Assembly: GCF_964340395.1 (NCBI RefSeq)
Contig: NC_135565.1
Location: forward strand, 10,971,742-11,019,241
Source of the DNA: Glandiceps talaboti
Lineage: Eukaryota > Hemichordata > Enteropneusta > Spengelidae
Direction: 5' to 3'
DNA: 47,500 nt
Below the pieces are notes generated by a model. That model was not told the origin of the DNA, did no database searches, and saw only the letters and a program-made list of their open reading frames with translations. Positions 20,950 through 31,956 of the stretch are shown here, piece after piece; position 1 is the first letter of the stretch; every line of letters starts with the position of its first letter. The position numbers were made by a program, and so were the translations under genes.

Positions 20950-21430
20950 GACTAAAAACACCAAACTACATAAGATGTTCAACAAAATGAAATGTTAAAT
21001 TAAGTTACAGTTGTACGCCAATTTTTGTGAAAACCCACAACAAGGTAGTTAGTGCAGACTTTACACAAGCACCAAATAAATCCTGTAGCTGTAGAAACCG
21101 AAAACGGCGTCCGCTCAACGGAAATTGCCAATCAACCAGCATAATGTACAAGGCACAAGTCACATCAAATAGCAACAAAACAAAACCCTACTTTGGGCTG
21201 ACAAAGAACACGTTTAAACAGCGATTTTCAAACCCCAAACACATTTACTGAATCTGAATTAGTCTCGAAATGTTGCCAAGAAAGTTAATATTCCCTCGCC
21301 AACTATAGACGTTAACCTCCGTAAGGATTAGTTTAGCCCGACCAGCTTGTTACGCAATACACAAACATTTAATGTGTATATATCTTATCAGTTGCCTGAT
21401 TATCGCTGAGGAAGCGTGAAACTCTGAATA
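20950..21430 (+). mobile_element. Penelope-like element fossil with GIY-YIG remnant
   Basis: Frame 21027-21251 reads SCSCRNRKRRPLNG, then SIMYKAQV and KPYFGLTKNTFKQRF. This is the Cys-rich lead-in and GIY-YIG endonuclease motif typical of the C-terminus of Penelope-like retroelements (MYK and YFG stand for GIY and YIG). In-frame SYSC lies just upstream, and KLHKMFNK before a stop. The reverse-transcriptase core is absent and stops follow, so it is dead. A hammerhead-like core may lie at 21406-21424. Confidence 0.78.
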
Positions 21431-22082
21431 ATAACTTATAATATTCGTATACCTTTTACTGAATGGCGGCCATAACAAATCAATTTAGTGCTGCATAAAT
21501 AAAAAAAGAACTTCAATACAAAGAGAGTCCATTGAAGTGCCTAACCCCATATGATCATATGCAAGCTTTTGTATGAAAGTGATCTTTGACTTTCTGGGCT
21601 AATTATCAAAATCAAGTCATTGCTTACATACCTGCTTCTTTTAAGTGTGGCCAATTTCTTTCGCAATGTCTAAAGGTAATGCAGAACAAGAGATCAAATT
21701 TACATACATTACTTTTAGTGACATAAGTTTTAACTTAATGGTGGTCATATTTGTTGAACAATCATGATTCACTGCATATCTCAAAAATATTAACTGTATT
21801 CAAGTGTCTATCGCTATATCATTAGGTGTAAATTTCTTTTAATACACTGACCTTAAAATTCCGCCCATTTCCTGCTTATCACAGACAATTTTTAATATAT
21901 ATTTATCTATTGCTACAAATTTCTATTAAATTATGTCACCATTCAGTCACATAAAAGTAAAGGCTTATCGATAAACAATTCAAGTGAAATACCTAAATAG
22001 TTCATTTTAAATGACTTAGTGTAATATTTATTGATGGAGTTGTTATCAGAAGATATTGTACATTTGATTTGATGTTCGACAG

Positions 22083-22181
22083 AATGGAAGAACCCCCCTT
22101 TTCTACGCAGTGGAGCAAAATAAGGTGGAAAATGTTCAGATATTACTACAATCAGGAGCAAACCTCATACCAAGGACAGAG
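22083..22181 (+). CDS. Ankyrin exon D4
   Basis: Phase-0 exon of 33 codons from cgacag to gtcagc: NGRTPLFYAVEQNKVENV, then SGANLIPRTE. A longer out-of-frame ORF crosses it (22069-22410) and is not real. The 587-nt intron after it holds two related 37-41-nt segments (22232, 22613). Confidence 0.88.
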
Positions 22182-22231
22182 GTCAGCAGCTTCACTCTTT
22201 TATTTCATTCATTTAAATTCTAAACTTTATT

Positions 22232-22649
22232 GCAGTGGCGGGCATTTTGAATATTTAATGAGGTCACATGACCGAAATTTGCATCTCTTTGGGATTCTTT
22301 TGTTATGTCAGTCCAAAAATATATTGTTTTATCAGATCATCTTTGTCAGTTTGTACTCAAGCAATTCTTCAATACGATACTTTCATTCTTTGAATTCCAT
22401 GCAAAAGTAGCAAGTTTCCGTATGTTTACCAGATACTATATTGGGTGAAAATCAAAATTATATTGCTATATATTTACATATTACGTAATATTTCCATATT
22501 ATCCCACAGGCTTGTAACATTAAGGGCTAAAAGGCAGTAAAAAATTGAGAATTTTTTACTCTCAACAATACGAATAGAAAAATATGTAAGATTTTCAAAA
22601 ACTTTACTTAATCGGTGGCCATTTTGAATATTTAATTATGTCACGTGAC
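22232..22649. repeat. Direct-repeat pair in the D4-E4 intron
   Basis: GG.CATTTTGAATATTTAAT followed by TCAC.TGAC occurs at 22232-22272 and 22613-22649. Module 2 has only a 153-nt intron here, so most of this segment is probably inserted DNA. The spacing suggests ends of one element or two copies of one repeat; type unknown. Confidence 0.5.
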
Positions 22650-22768
22650 ACGTCACATTATGTAACATTATACTCACACCTATACTATACCCTCTCAGGG
22701 GCCTTGTGTTCAAATGGTTAAACTGTCAAATACACAGTACAGATATGCTAATTTCAAATCTTTTACAG

Positions 22769-22948
22769 TACGAGAACGAACCAGTGGAGCATTTGACAGA
22801 GTGTTCCAATGCAGTAGATGATCACAAACCAAGCCTAGCGTATTCTTCCTGTGATCATCCAATTTATCTAGCTGCAAAAATGTATGATAACCCAAACTAT
22901 ATCAATACGCTGAAGGAAGCTGTGGTTGATATAGATGAACAGTGTAAG
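22769..22948 (+). CDS. Ankyrin exon E4 with linker
   Basis: Phase-0 exon of 60 codons from ttacag to gtaaat: linker VEHLTECSNAVDDHK, then HPIYLAAKMYDNPNYINTL and VDIDEQCK. It is the most diverged E type (with E6). The ankyrin turn Gly before V(N/D)ID is replaced (EAVVDID versus EAGVNID). The 455-nt intron after it holds a CA/CATA/CGTA microsatellite. Confidence 0.86.
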
Positions 22949-23157
22949 GTAAATGACAACCTTCAATGTCAGAAATGACTCCTATAAATCATATGTCAAC
23001 TAAACGACTTCTGTAAGGATTGCTATTTCTATATCCGTTTATATCAAATTTTATACCAAATTATATGCAATTTGAAGAATTACTAAAAATTATTAAGGCA
23101 AACGATGAATAAAAACTTCACCATAAAGCCATATCAGACATATATGTGCGCTTTGTT

Positions 23158-23354
23158 ATCACACACACACACACACACACAGAGGCATGCATACATACAT
23201 ACATACATACATACATACATACATACATACATACATACGTACGTACGTACGTACGTACATACATACATACATACATACATACATGTACATACATACGTAC
23301 ATACGTACATACGTACATACATACATACATACATACATACATACATACATACAT
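23158..23354. repeat. (CA)n/(CATA)n/(CGTA)n microsatellite
   Basis: Compound tract in the E4-F4 intron. The module 6 counterpart is longer (38270-38503) and accounts for most of the 40-nt shift in offset between the two copies. Confidence 0.96.
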
Positions 23355-23403
23355 GAACTGATTGATTGCAAATAATATATCTCAAATGCTTTGAATCACT
23401 TAG

Positions 23404-23502
23404 GATGGTTTGACACCACTTCAAGTTGCCGCGCTTAGAGGGAAGGATAAAATCATTCGGATATTACTTGACAATAATGCCAGAATAAATGTTCAAGACG
23501 AG
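23404..23502 (+). CDS. Ankyrin exon F4
   Basis: Phase-0 exon of 33 codons from cttag to gtatgt: DGLTPLQVAALRGKDKII, then ARINVQDE. The 476-nt intron after it holds nothing recognisable. Confidence 0.9.
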
Positions 23503-23978
23503 GTATGTGGTTACTTATTTGTGTATTGAAACTGCTAAGTACTAATATATAATACTAAAGTATAATTCCACAGCAAATATCGATTTGATATTGTCATTCC
23601 GTTCCTGTATTCAATCAGATAGTAAATTCGTAAGAACACATATTTGTACAGGTGACTGCACTAACTTAACTTTATAAAGGTTTACAATCAATGTCAATGT
23701 CTTGTATCTATAATATCAAAGTAAACTCTGTTATTCGAATTGTCAACTTCACTCCCCAGTTCTGTATCTGTGCGTAGACGTGATGCTTCATTGTTATGTA
23801 CACTCGCGTTGCAAACGGTTGAACGTTGTTGCGATATAGAAACGATATAAAATAACATTCTGTGGGAGTTGGTATGACACCGTTGTGAGCCTTCCATTGA
23901 TTATAACAATGAACTTAGTTTATATGCGTTATATGTCATTTTAAAGTCAACATATTTATATCGTTTTATTACCAACAG

Positions 23979-24077
23979 AAACAACGGAGTTCACTTCATC
24001 ACGCTGTCTTAAACAATAAGTATGATACAGTCAAACTTCTTATTGACAGAGATGCTGATGTAAATCTCGTTGACGAG
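23979..24077 (+). CDS. Ankyrin exon G4
   Basis: Phase-0 exon of 33 codons from caacag to gtaaga: SSLHHAVLNNKYDTVKLL, then RDADVNLVDE. The 783-nt intron after it has exactly the length of its module 6 counterpart and holds nothing recognisable. Confidence 0.9.
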
Positions 24078-24860
24078 GTAAGATATTACGGGGAAATGTA
24101 AGAACACAACTATGTTCGCCACCATGAATTCAAACATGGACGTTTTACTAATACATTCATAGGTCAACCTTTTGATGCAATGAAGATAGATGTTCGTTAT
24201 CACACAAATACCTCCCATTCATCATGGACTTCAATATTGTGTGCTCTCAGACAGGCCAAAAGCCAAATCACTCAGTTCTACCAAACTATTTCCTTGTAAT
24301 GGTCTGAATGATTACTTTTCTTCTTATTAACCCTCTACGATCACAATCTTCGTAAAATGTATGTATGTGGCACTCAATGCACACGTTGCTATTTTGGTTG
24401 GCAGAAAGCTAATTAAGATAATACGGTATAAGAATCTATGATATATGATATGACCTCACGATCATAAGGGTCACCTCGCCATGGCTAATTTTAGATTTAT
24501 GAATTAACATCTCCCGACAATCTAATTGATGTTGGCCTTTGTACGCCATATTGTATAGGCATGTCGAGAATATGCTACAATGAGACATTCTAGTGAAGTT
24601 CTATACTTGTTGAACCAATAATGACTTGTCGGTTTAATGTTCCAAATATATAATCGCATGGAATCAATGTTAGCATTACTTATTTGATTCCTAGCCACTA
24701 CAATTAGACTCGCCTTTGACTCAATGATGTATCCATTCGTGGATCATACTCCTGTCAAGGCTTATGGTGATGTAACACAAACATTAGTTAATGTAGTGGG
24801 AGTACATGTAAGTACATAGACATAATGTGATTCCAATCATTTTTACTCTCCGTGTTATAG

Positions 24861-24956
24861 AATAATAAGACACCGCTGTTTTCTGCTGCTGAAAGAAAGT
24901 TTACAGATTCTGTTCGAGTTTTGTTAAGAGCCGGGAGCAAAATTAACACAAGTGTG
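24861..24956 (+). CDS. Ankyrin exon H4
   Basis: Phase-0 exon of 32 codons from ttatag to gtgagt: NNKTPLFSAAERKFTDSV, then RAGSKINTSV. The 555-nt intron after it holds nothing recognisable. Confidence 0.9.
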
Positions 24957-25511
24957 GTGAGTATATAATTATTTCATCCCAAATGGAGAAACAAGTCTCT
25001 GCTATAATTTTGTGGTAGCTAGGCTGAATCATGAAGGGAATTCCGTGCTGAACATTTTGATATTAAACTTATAAAGTAATACATCTATCAACGTAAAAAA
25101 ATTTAAAAAGCGATCTAAGAGTCGAAAGAGTAGCGGTGGATATATCAGGCATACTGAGGTACATTTGTATAGGTGAGTTAGTTTCGGCGCTACATTTATC
25201 CGGAATGCATAGTAGTCAAGAGGTTAACAACATAAATCAAGGCTTCAATATTAATTTGTGTACATTGTCGTTATTATAAGATTTCTTTGTGATCAATCGT
25301 TCGAGAAAATATTCTATCTTCGGGACACATCTAAGTATAACTAAATTATAATCAGATTATTCGGCTGCTATGTACGATTTACCAACATTCTCGATTACTT
25401 TGATTGTATTATTGAAATATATGTTACATTTACAGAATGTAAATTGTTTCCACAATTCTTAGTTTAATCGAGGTATGGTTTTATCAATTACATCGTTACC
25501 TTTTTTTCAAG

Positions 25512-25619
25512 ATGAGTTCACATAATATTGGACAGATATTTTGGGCAGCTGAGAATCATTTGACAGATGTTGTGTCAGCACTAAATGTTCGTGAACTTGA
25601 CATTAATGAACATGTGCAG
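25512..25619 (+). CDS. Ankyrin exon I4 (starts with ATG)
   Basis: Phase-0 exon of 36 codons from ttcaag to gtaacg: MSSHNIGQIFWAAENHL, then ELDINEHVQ. ATG is the first codon. The frame stays open past the donor to 25742, but the shared donor and the continuing J exon argue for splicing. The 691-nt intron after it holds nothing recognisable. Confidence 0.85.
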
Positions 25620-26310
25620 GTAACGGAATATTCCTTTTATTTGTCATGTAAGCTTATGCAATTGCACAAAGGTTTTGATCTAATAATCGTATTGTGCAAT
25701 TTTCATTCTATCAATTTGTCTACACGTGATCCCACCTTATAGAACGTCGAATAATCAGTCATTCCGACAACCATATTTCTCGCCTGAACTCCCTGAACTA
25801 TTTTTGGAAGACCTAAGAAGTTTGACAAATTATTAAAAATGTTGACTTGTCACGCTATCTTATTGATTCACTGATTCATTGATTCATAAGATGCCTAGTT
25901 ATGATTACTTGTTTAATAATAATAGTTATAGCTTCCTTTGAGATATTGCTCATAAGAATAAAATATACAAGACAAAATAAAAACAAATCAAAATCGAGCA
26001 GGACATAAAAAAAAGCAACCAAAAGCACTAGTTATGTTCACCAATATGTGCAGTCATTGAATTACCAATATTATGAAGCATAGAAAATGTAGGATTATGT
26101 TAGACCATGTACATATTATTTTCACGTCCAGTATGGTCATTTCAAAATATGTCTTTACATTTTGGTTGTCAAACAGTTGATTGCTCTTTAAAAAATCAAA
26201 TACCATAGACGTCACGTGTTGAAATCACAGTGTAGAAATGTGTATATATGTACATGGTGTGAAACTGTATTGCTAGGGATTAAAGCTGTGTTGCATGCTT
26301 TCTCTAAAAG

Positions 26311-26409
26311 AATGGGAAACCGTGTCTTCATGTGTTTGCTGAAAATGGAGACACAAAAGCTGTTAGGATAATGCTGGAAAATGGTGCTGACTATAACAGC
26401 TACTGTGAG
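26311..26409 (+). CDS. Ankyrin exon J4
   Basis: Phase-0 exon of 33 codons from taaaag to gtaatg: NGKPCLHVFAENGDTKAV, then NGADYNSYCE. The 1,776-nt intron after it is expanded by the 1.18-kb inserted element. Confidence 0.88.
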
Positions 26410-26592
26410 GTAATGAACACAGTTTGTCATATCATATGTTCTCCATATAGGTCTAAATAGTCAATTTATTTGAACAATGTACTAGGATATCTTTTATTAC
26501 ACAGCCAACACCTTGTTGTATATCACGACATTGCACAACTTGAAATTGTCGTACCTCTTTCCAGTAATACCACTGCTGACTGCCAACAACAC

Positions 26593-26670
26593 ATTTTTAG
26601 CACAACTGAACTGATGAGGTTCAGTAGTGCTATAGGCATGGCAAAGTGTCTGTATGTCTGTCTGTCTGTC

Positions 26671-26712
<42 letters not shown>

Positions 26713-27786
26713 TAAACAACTTAAAGTCAAAAACTGCTGGACCGATTGCTTTGATATTTGGTGGTCATGTTACTTCTGGTGTCTAGTTGGGAAATTGTTC
26801 AAATGAAAGTGATTGCATCAGGGATGTGGGTTTTGGGTCAAAAAATGTGATTTTTGGTCAAAAAACTTAAACTCAGAAACTACTGGGCAGATTGGTGCGA
26901 AATTTGGTGGGAACATTCTTAAGGGGGTGTAAAGTAAGATTTGTTCATGACGGGATGATTCCATCTGTGATATGCAAATTAGGGCTGAAAATGTGTCTTT
27001 TTGGTTAAAAATCTATAATTCCAAAACCACTGAGCAGACTGGGCTGAAATTTAATGGAAATGCATTTAGGGATGTATGGACGAAGATATGTTAAGCATAC
27101 CATGATTCCATGAGTGATATGGAATTAAGGTGTAAAAATGTGAATTTTGGTCAAAAACTTATATCTCAAAAAATACTAAGTGAATGAGTTTGAAACTTGG
27201 TGAGATGTTTCTAGAAGTGTTATTCTTTGTCATTGCTTTTCCTCAAAAATCTTCAACTCTGAAATTACCCAGTAGATTGAGCTTAACTTTGTTGAGAATG
27301 TGTAGATTTGTCCTCATTAATAGCTGACACAGTGAGAACAGTACATTGTTAATTAACTATAATGTTTACTTTACTATTTCCTCTGGTGGTAAAGCATGGC
27401 CAGTTTGGTTTATGACTGGATTATGTAATATATTGTAAGACAGCTGCTTCATCACCTACCCATATGAAGTGAATGTAGCTGGCTTTTACAATATTACAAT
27501 AAGACAACCAAGAAAGATAAACCTGTTACATTGGTATGACTTGGTTCCAAATTGATTTTAAAAAATAAAGAAGTACAAAACCTTGTAGACACATCCCTTT
27601 AAAGTTTGATTAGGATGTTGCTATACTTGTCTTGTACACTTCCAACATAGGATGGCTGGATTGTGATGATGGAAATTAGGTATGAAAATTTTGTTTTGGT
27701 TACAACTTTAAATCTTCAAAAAATTATATATCTATCATTGCCCTGAACATGAAGTTGTGCGGCAACGCAATATTTGCGCTATTTTT
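26593..27786. mobile_element. 1.18-kb repetitive element with hairpin ends (copy 1)
   Basis: The element proper (26599-27780) is flanked by ATTTTT on both sides, while module 2 has the empty site with a single ATTTTT (12620). It starts with a hairpin (26599-26631: AGCAC-A-ACTGAAC, loop TGATGAG, complement) and ends with a small one (CGCAA TAT TTGCG). Termini AGCACAACT and ATTTGCGCT are imperfect inverted repeats. Inside are TCTG/TG microsatellite and about five diverged units with CTGGGCAGATTG and GAAATTTGGTGGG motifs. No ORF. The layout recalls HINE or pearl-type non-autonomous elements. Confidence 0.75.
26654..26715. repeat. (TCTG)n/(TG)n microsatellite inside the element
   Basis: TCTG units followed by TG units near the left end of the 1.18-kb element. 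Confidence 0.95.
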
Positions 27787-28185
27787 GTAATTGAAATTAG
27801 TAAATTAGTGCAGTTAAGGTAATTCGAGTAGAGGGATATATGCTTACCAATGTGAGTAGCTAACCAAAACCTCAATTGACATGTTACCCCTGACGCGTAC
27901 GTTCAAAGATTAATGTAAGACACCATTTTTTTTTGTATTGATTATTCTACCATTAAACTTTCGTTAGTTACCATGATATCACCGGACACTCAGAAGTCAT
28001 TTTCCCGTACGTATTCATGCCACTAAAATCGAGCAATAGGGGCTAAAAGTGAGAATTTGTACAATAGATATATCTCAACAATTGTATCAAATATAGTAAT
28101 TTTTATTTTAAAAGAAGCTCAAAGGACTATATTGACAGTCTAATGTCAATATAATAATAATGTTTATGATGCATATTTATTCCAG

Positions 28186-28284
28186 AATGGCTTCACAGCC
28201 TTGTTTTATGCTGCAAAGGAGGAGCATAAAGAAGTTGCCGAAATATTACTAAAGAAGACTCAGCGATTACACAAGGATACTAAG
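28186..28284 (+). CDS. Ankyrin exon A5
   Basis: Phase-0 exon of 33 codons from ttccag to gtaaat: NGFTALFYAAKEEHKEVA, tail TQRLHKDTK. The 1,311-nt intron after it carries the second copy of the 336-bp inverted-repeat element, then an unexplained 85-codon open frame (28833-29090). Confidence 0.88.
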
Positions 28285-28484
28285 GTAAATTGCAATGTCT
28301 TAGAGACCTTTGTTCATGAAATTCCCAGTCATTAGATACAGCGAATTTCGTAATACCGTTCAGCTTTTCTGTTTGATACAACCACACAGAAAACAATAAG
28401 AAACAAAGTGGACATGCTATACATTAAGATAACAAGATTGAATAAGTATAGATTGTTGCTATTTGTCTATGTGAAATGAACTAC

Positions 28485-28840
28485 ACATACCACCCAAGCT
28501 GATTAAAATCCGATGTAGATGTCGGCTAATCGTTCATTGCTATTTTACCTTCGTTATTTTGCCTGAATTTGAAGTATTGTTCGATTCATAGAAATATTTG
28601 CCACAGATGTGTTGCGTACATGTATGCCCATGACAAGTAAGACGCAACCTTATTGGCTGTGTGTCTCATTGAGCAGAAATTCGTTTGCATGCGTGCCACT
28701 TCATATGTAGAGGAGGCGATCAGGCTAAAAAATGTAAACATGTACCAAGAAGGTCAATTCAGGCAAAATAACGAAGGTAAAATAGCAATGAAAGATTAGC
28801 CGACATCTACATCGGATTTTAATCAGATCGACATGCCACC
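28485..28840. mobile_element. Inverted-repeat DNA element with 10-bp TSD (copy 2)
   Basis: Same element as at 13331, here 28495-28830, also 336 bp. The flanking duplications are ACATACCACC and ACATGCCACC, one base changed. The terminal bases have also drifted (CAAGCTG, CAGATCG), so this copy was inherited by duplication and not inserted anew. Confidence 0.87.
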
Positions 28841-29595
28841 ATACAGGCATCGAATGAACACCCAAAAAACAAGGAAAACAATGGCTCCCGAATGTCTGAA
28901 TGGACTTGCAATACATTTAAATGGTTTATTTCAGTTAGCAAAAAATGCTACCTTGGTATTGAAGTGTGGCAAATGCAGGTACCTTTTGGATTCCGCGGGG
29001 TTGTATCAAACAGAAAAGCTGCATGCTATTATGAAATTCACTGTACTTGTATATTTTCGCAAACAATTGGTTGTTGGACATGTTGGTTAACATAAAGATA
29101 TACACGGGTTACAGCACATGACTAATAAAATGATGCAGAACTTTAAAATGACGTTGGACTAGTGAAGACACCATGCGTATCCAGATTTCAAACACTTCTT
29201 TAAAACTCATCATGCTCTTTGCCATGAAAAGAGCATAAATGATTCAGAGAGTAGTGCATGTCTGCATTTAGCATTGTGACGTAAAGGGCACCCTTTGTGT
29301 GCACTCAAAACGTAGCCCATCGAATCATATATTCGAGTTGGTTTACTAATATATTACATATTTTATAGTTACTAGCGATGATTAGACATGTTTCTGTAAG
29401 TAGTTATAGGATACCATGTCTAATTCCACACACAAATCTAAAATATCGCAGATTTTTTCAGATCTGTCACACACTCTTTTAGCTTAAAATCTCGTTCCTT
29501 TCATGCAAATGAACTTTAAATATTTTGAAAGTATTATCGCTTATCATCCAAAGTTGTCTGATATATAAATTCTTTTATAATATGTTTTATTACAG

Positions 29596-29700
29596 AAAAG
29601 CATTCTACACTATGCAATATCCCAATACTATCGAACAGTTGCATTCATTTTAAAAGACATAGGTCTTGACGTCAACGAAGTAATAAAAGTCAGTGATCAG
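29596..29700 (+). CDS. Ankyrin exon B5
   Basis: Phase-0 exon of 35 codons from ttacag to gtagga: KSILHYAISQYYRTVAFIL, then GLDVNEVIKVSDQ. The 755-nt intron after it ends in an ATATC microsatellite. Confidence 0.88.
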
Positions 29701-30269
29701 GTAGGAAGAATGTCGCAATGTCAATGCAACTATATATCTTAACACACCACGAACTCTCTGTTCCTGTAAAGCCTTGTATGACTATTTGGTCGTGATTGAC
29801 AAATGTAAAAGATTTCGGTCATACAAAAATACACAATAAAGTAATGCAAAAAAAATAATGATGACATACTACCATGATGCATGTGAAAAAGGGGATATGT
29901 ACAGCATGACCATGTGGAATTTCTAATAGTTAAATATTTAGATTCATTTAACAGGTGCATTGACTTATATTTGTTATACTGATTGCTATGGCATTTGGTT
30001 TTTAATTGCAAATGTGGGAAATTCCATTAGATACATATAGTAAAACACTTCAGTATATGTCTTGCTTTGTAACTGGAATTTTCGGTGTGACATTAGGCCA
30101 GCCGTCGTTGAAGTGAACTTCAGAAACACGTTACTTGCGTTTGTATAAAGTAACTAGCCTTTAACAATTTATTAAGTGTCTTTGCCTTATTTGGACAATG
30201 AATGCCGGGATGTTTTTTTTTTATTAAATATATCATTTCATATCAAATCACACCACATCACATCATAAA

Positions 30270-30410
30270 TATCATATCATATCATATCATATCATATCAT
30301 ATCATATCACATATATATATCATACCATATATCATATCATACCATACCATATCATATCATATCATATATCATATCATATCATATCATATCATATCATATC
30401 ATATCATATA
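30270..30410. repeat. (ATATC)n microsatellite
   Basis: Shorter counterpart of the ATATC tract at 15112, in the B5-C5 intron. Confidence 0.95.
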
Positions 30411-30455
30411 ACGTATGATATCAGAATTATGATTTAATATTATATTGTATCTAAG

Positions 30456-30563
30456 CATGAAGTTAAGGGACGAACAATCCTACACTGTGAAGCAGGCATT
30501 GGTGAAAGATCGGTTGTTGAACTTTGTCTCGAAATTGGTGCCGACATCTGCAAAATCGATAAG
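30456..30563 (+). CDS. Ankyrin exon C5
   Basis: Phase-0 exon of 36 codons from tctaag to gtatgt: HEVKGRTILHCEAGIGE, then IGADICKIDK. The 741-nt intron after it holds nothing recognisable and has the same length after C7. Confidence 0.88.
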
Positions 30564-31304
30564 GTATGTGTGTTTTTCTCGCTATGCTTTATTTAACAAA
30601 TTCAGAACTCGTACGTATCCAAATCAAGTGACCAATTTTATACCTCTTGCAAAGTGACAAATGTTCAATATAATTCAAGATAACCTTTCATTCCAGTAGC
30701 CACAAATGACACACGAGCTATTGTTTGAAGTTGCTAGAGATGATTTCGATTGAATGGTCACTAATATGCATTTTATATAACACATAGTGCACATTTCCCA
30801 TGTCGATATCCTGCCCATAGTTCGACAGACTTCTGATATCACAAATTTATGCCATTACTTTGTATTTTTGTATTTATCCTTTATTGAAAAAACAAGCCTT
30901 TGAATAACAATGCTAGTTTCTAATAGCACTTTACAAACAATTCACGTGCCTTGACTTTCTACTTTACACTGTATGTTAATTAGATGATTAGAAAATTCAG
31001 GCAAATACCACTTCAACATGGTAAATCATTAGTAACATGTTACACTTTGTAAGGTGGTCGTGAATAGTCGCTAAGTGTGATAATTGACAGGCAAAGAAAT
31101 GAACAACTTGCCTCTTACAGTGCTACTACCTTATTTACTTCTCTATATGTATACATACAAACGTAACTATGAATGTTAGTCGTGTTCGATCCGACCTGTC
31201 TTTTAAGGTGGACGTGTGTGTGCTGCTGCAAAACGTCATATTAAATTATCAGTTATGTTTATTAATGTCGTCGTTATGATAGGAAAATATGTTTTTTTCG
31301 AAAG

Positions 31305-31403
31305 GCTGGAAGAAGCCCCCTTTACTACGCAGTTGAGCAAAATAAGGTGGAAAATGTTCAGATATTACTTCAATCAGGCGCAAACTTCATACCAAGGACA
31401 GAG
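31305..31403 (+). CDS. Ankyrin exon D5 (altered donor)
   Basis: Phase-0 exon of 33 codons from cgaaag: AGRSPLYYAVEQNKVENV, then SGANFIPRTE. The donor is gtaccc, whereas all other D exons have gtcagt or gtcagc. Aligned to module 7, 15 nt (gtcagtatcatgtta) are missing directly after the exon. GT survives by chance but positions +4 to +6 no longer fit. The 373-nt intron after it holds the LINE relic. Confidence 0.83.
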
Positions 31404-31614
31404 GTACCCCACTCACTATCCAGACACACTATTACTATATATTCCACGTCATTTATCCATCATATAATATTCAATTCTATTAAAACTTGTCTTAAAAATG
31501 CGCTAATTCCCTTCTGGTTCTGTGTCCAGTGACAGTATAAATGAACGATAAAAAAGTAACATTTTTATATGTAACATGTTCCATCATGGCACTTTCGATT
31601 ATATCATCTTTTTT

Positions 31615-31730
31615 TGTTTTTGACTGTAAATGTAAAGTCATCCGCAAACGCTGAAATTTAATAACCTCATCTAGACTAGAGATGCATTGAATGATTGCTA
31701 TTCTTTATGATATTATGTAAGGAACTATAT
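31615..31730 (-). mobile_element. LINE reverse-transcriptase relic
   Basis: Minus-strand codons 31648 to 31637 read FADD followed by FTFTVKNKK and a stop. It is colinear with relics before E1, E3 and E7. Confidence 0.6.
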
Positions 31731-31776
31731 GTGTTTTACTCATATATACTGTTTTTATTGACCAAACATTTTACAG

Positions 31777-31956
31777 TATGAGAACATACCAGTGGATGAT
31801 TTGTCAGAATGTCCCGGTACTGAAGATGATCACAAACCAAGCCCAGCATATGGTTCCTGTAATCACCCAATTTATCTAGCTGCAAAAATGTATGATAATT
31901 CGTCATTTGTCAAAACACTTCAAGAAGCCGGAGTTAATATAGATGAAACGTGTAAG
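31777..31956 (+). CDS. Ankyrin exon E5 with acidic linker
   Basis: Phase-0 exon of 60 codons from ttacag to gtaaat: linker VDDLSECPGTEDDHK, then HPIYLAAKMYDNSSFVKTL and EAGVNIDETCK. Identical in protein to E7. The 695-nt intron after it has a GT/GC-rich patch (about 32524-32600) and nothing else recognisable. Confidence 0.88.

Noticed and set aside
22069-22410. 113-codon ORF overlapping exon D4 (also 37180)
   Set aside because: It reads D4 in a frame other than the one shared by all D exons, then runs into intron; the ankyrin frame is the supported one.
26611-26618. CTGATGAG in the 1.18-kb element as a hammerhead ribozyme core
   Set aside because: The bases form the loop of a simple hairpin and no properly placed GAAA box follows.
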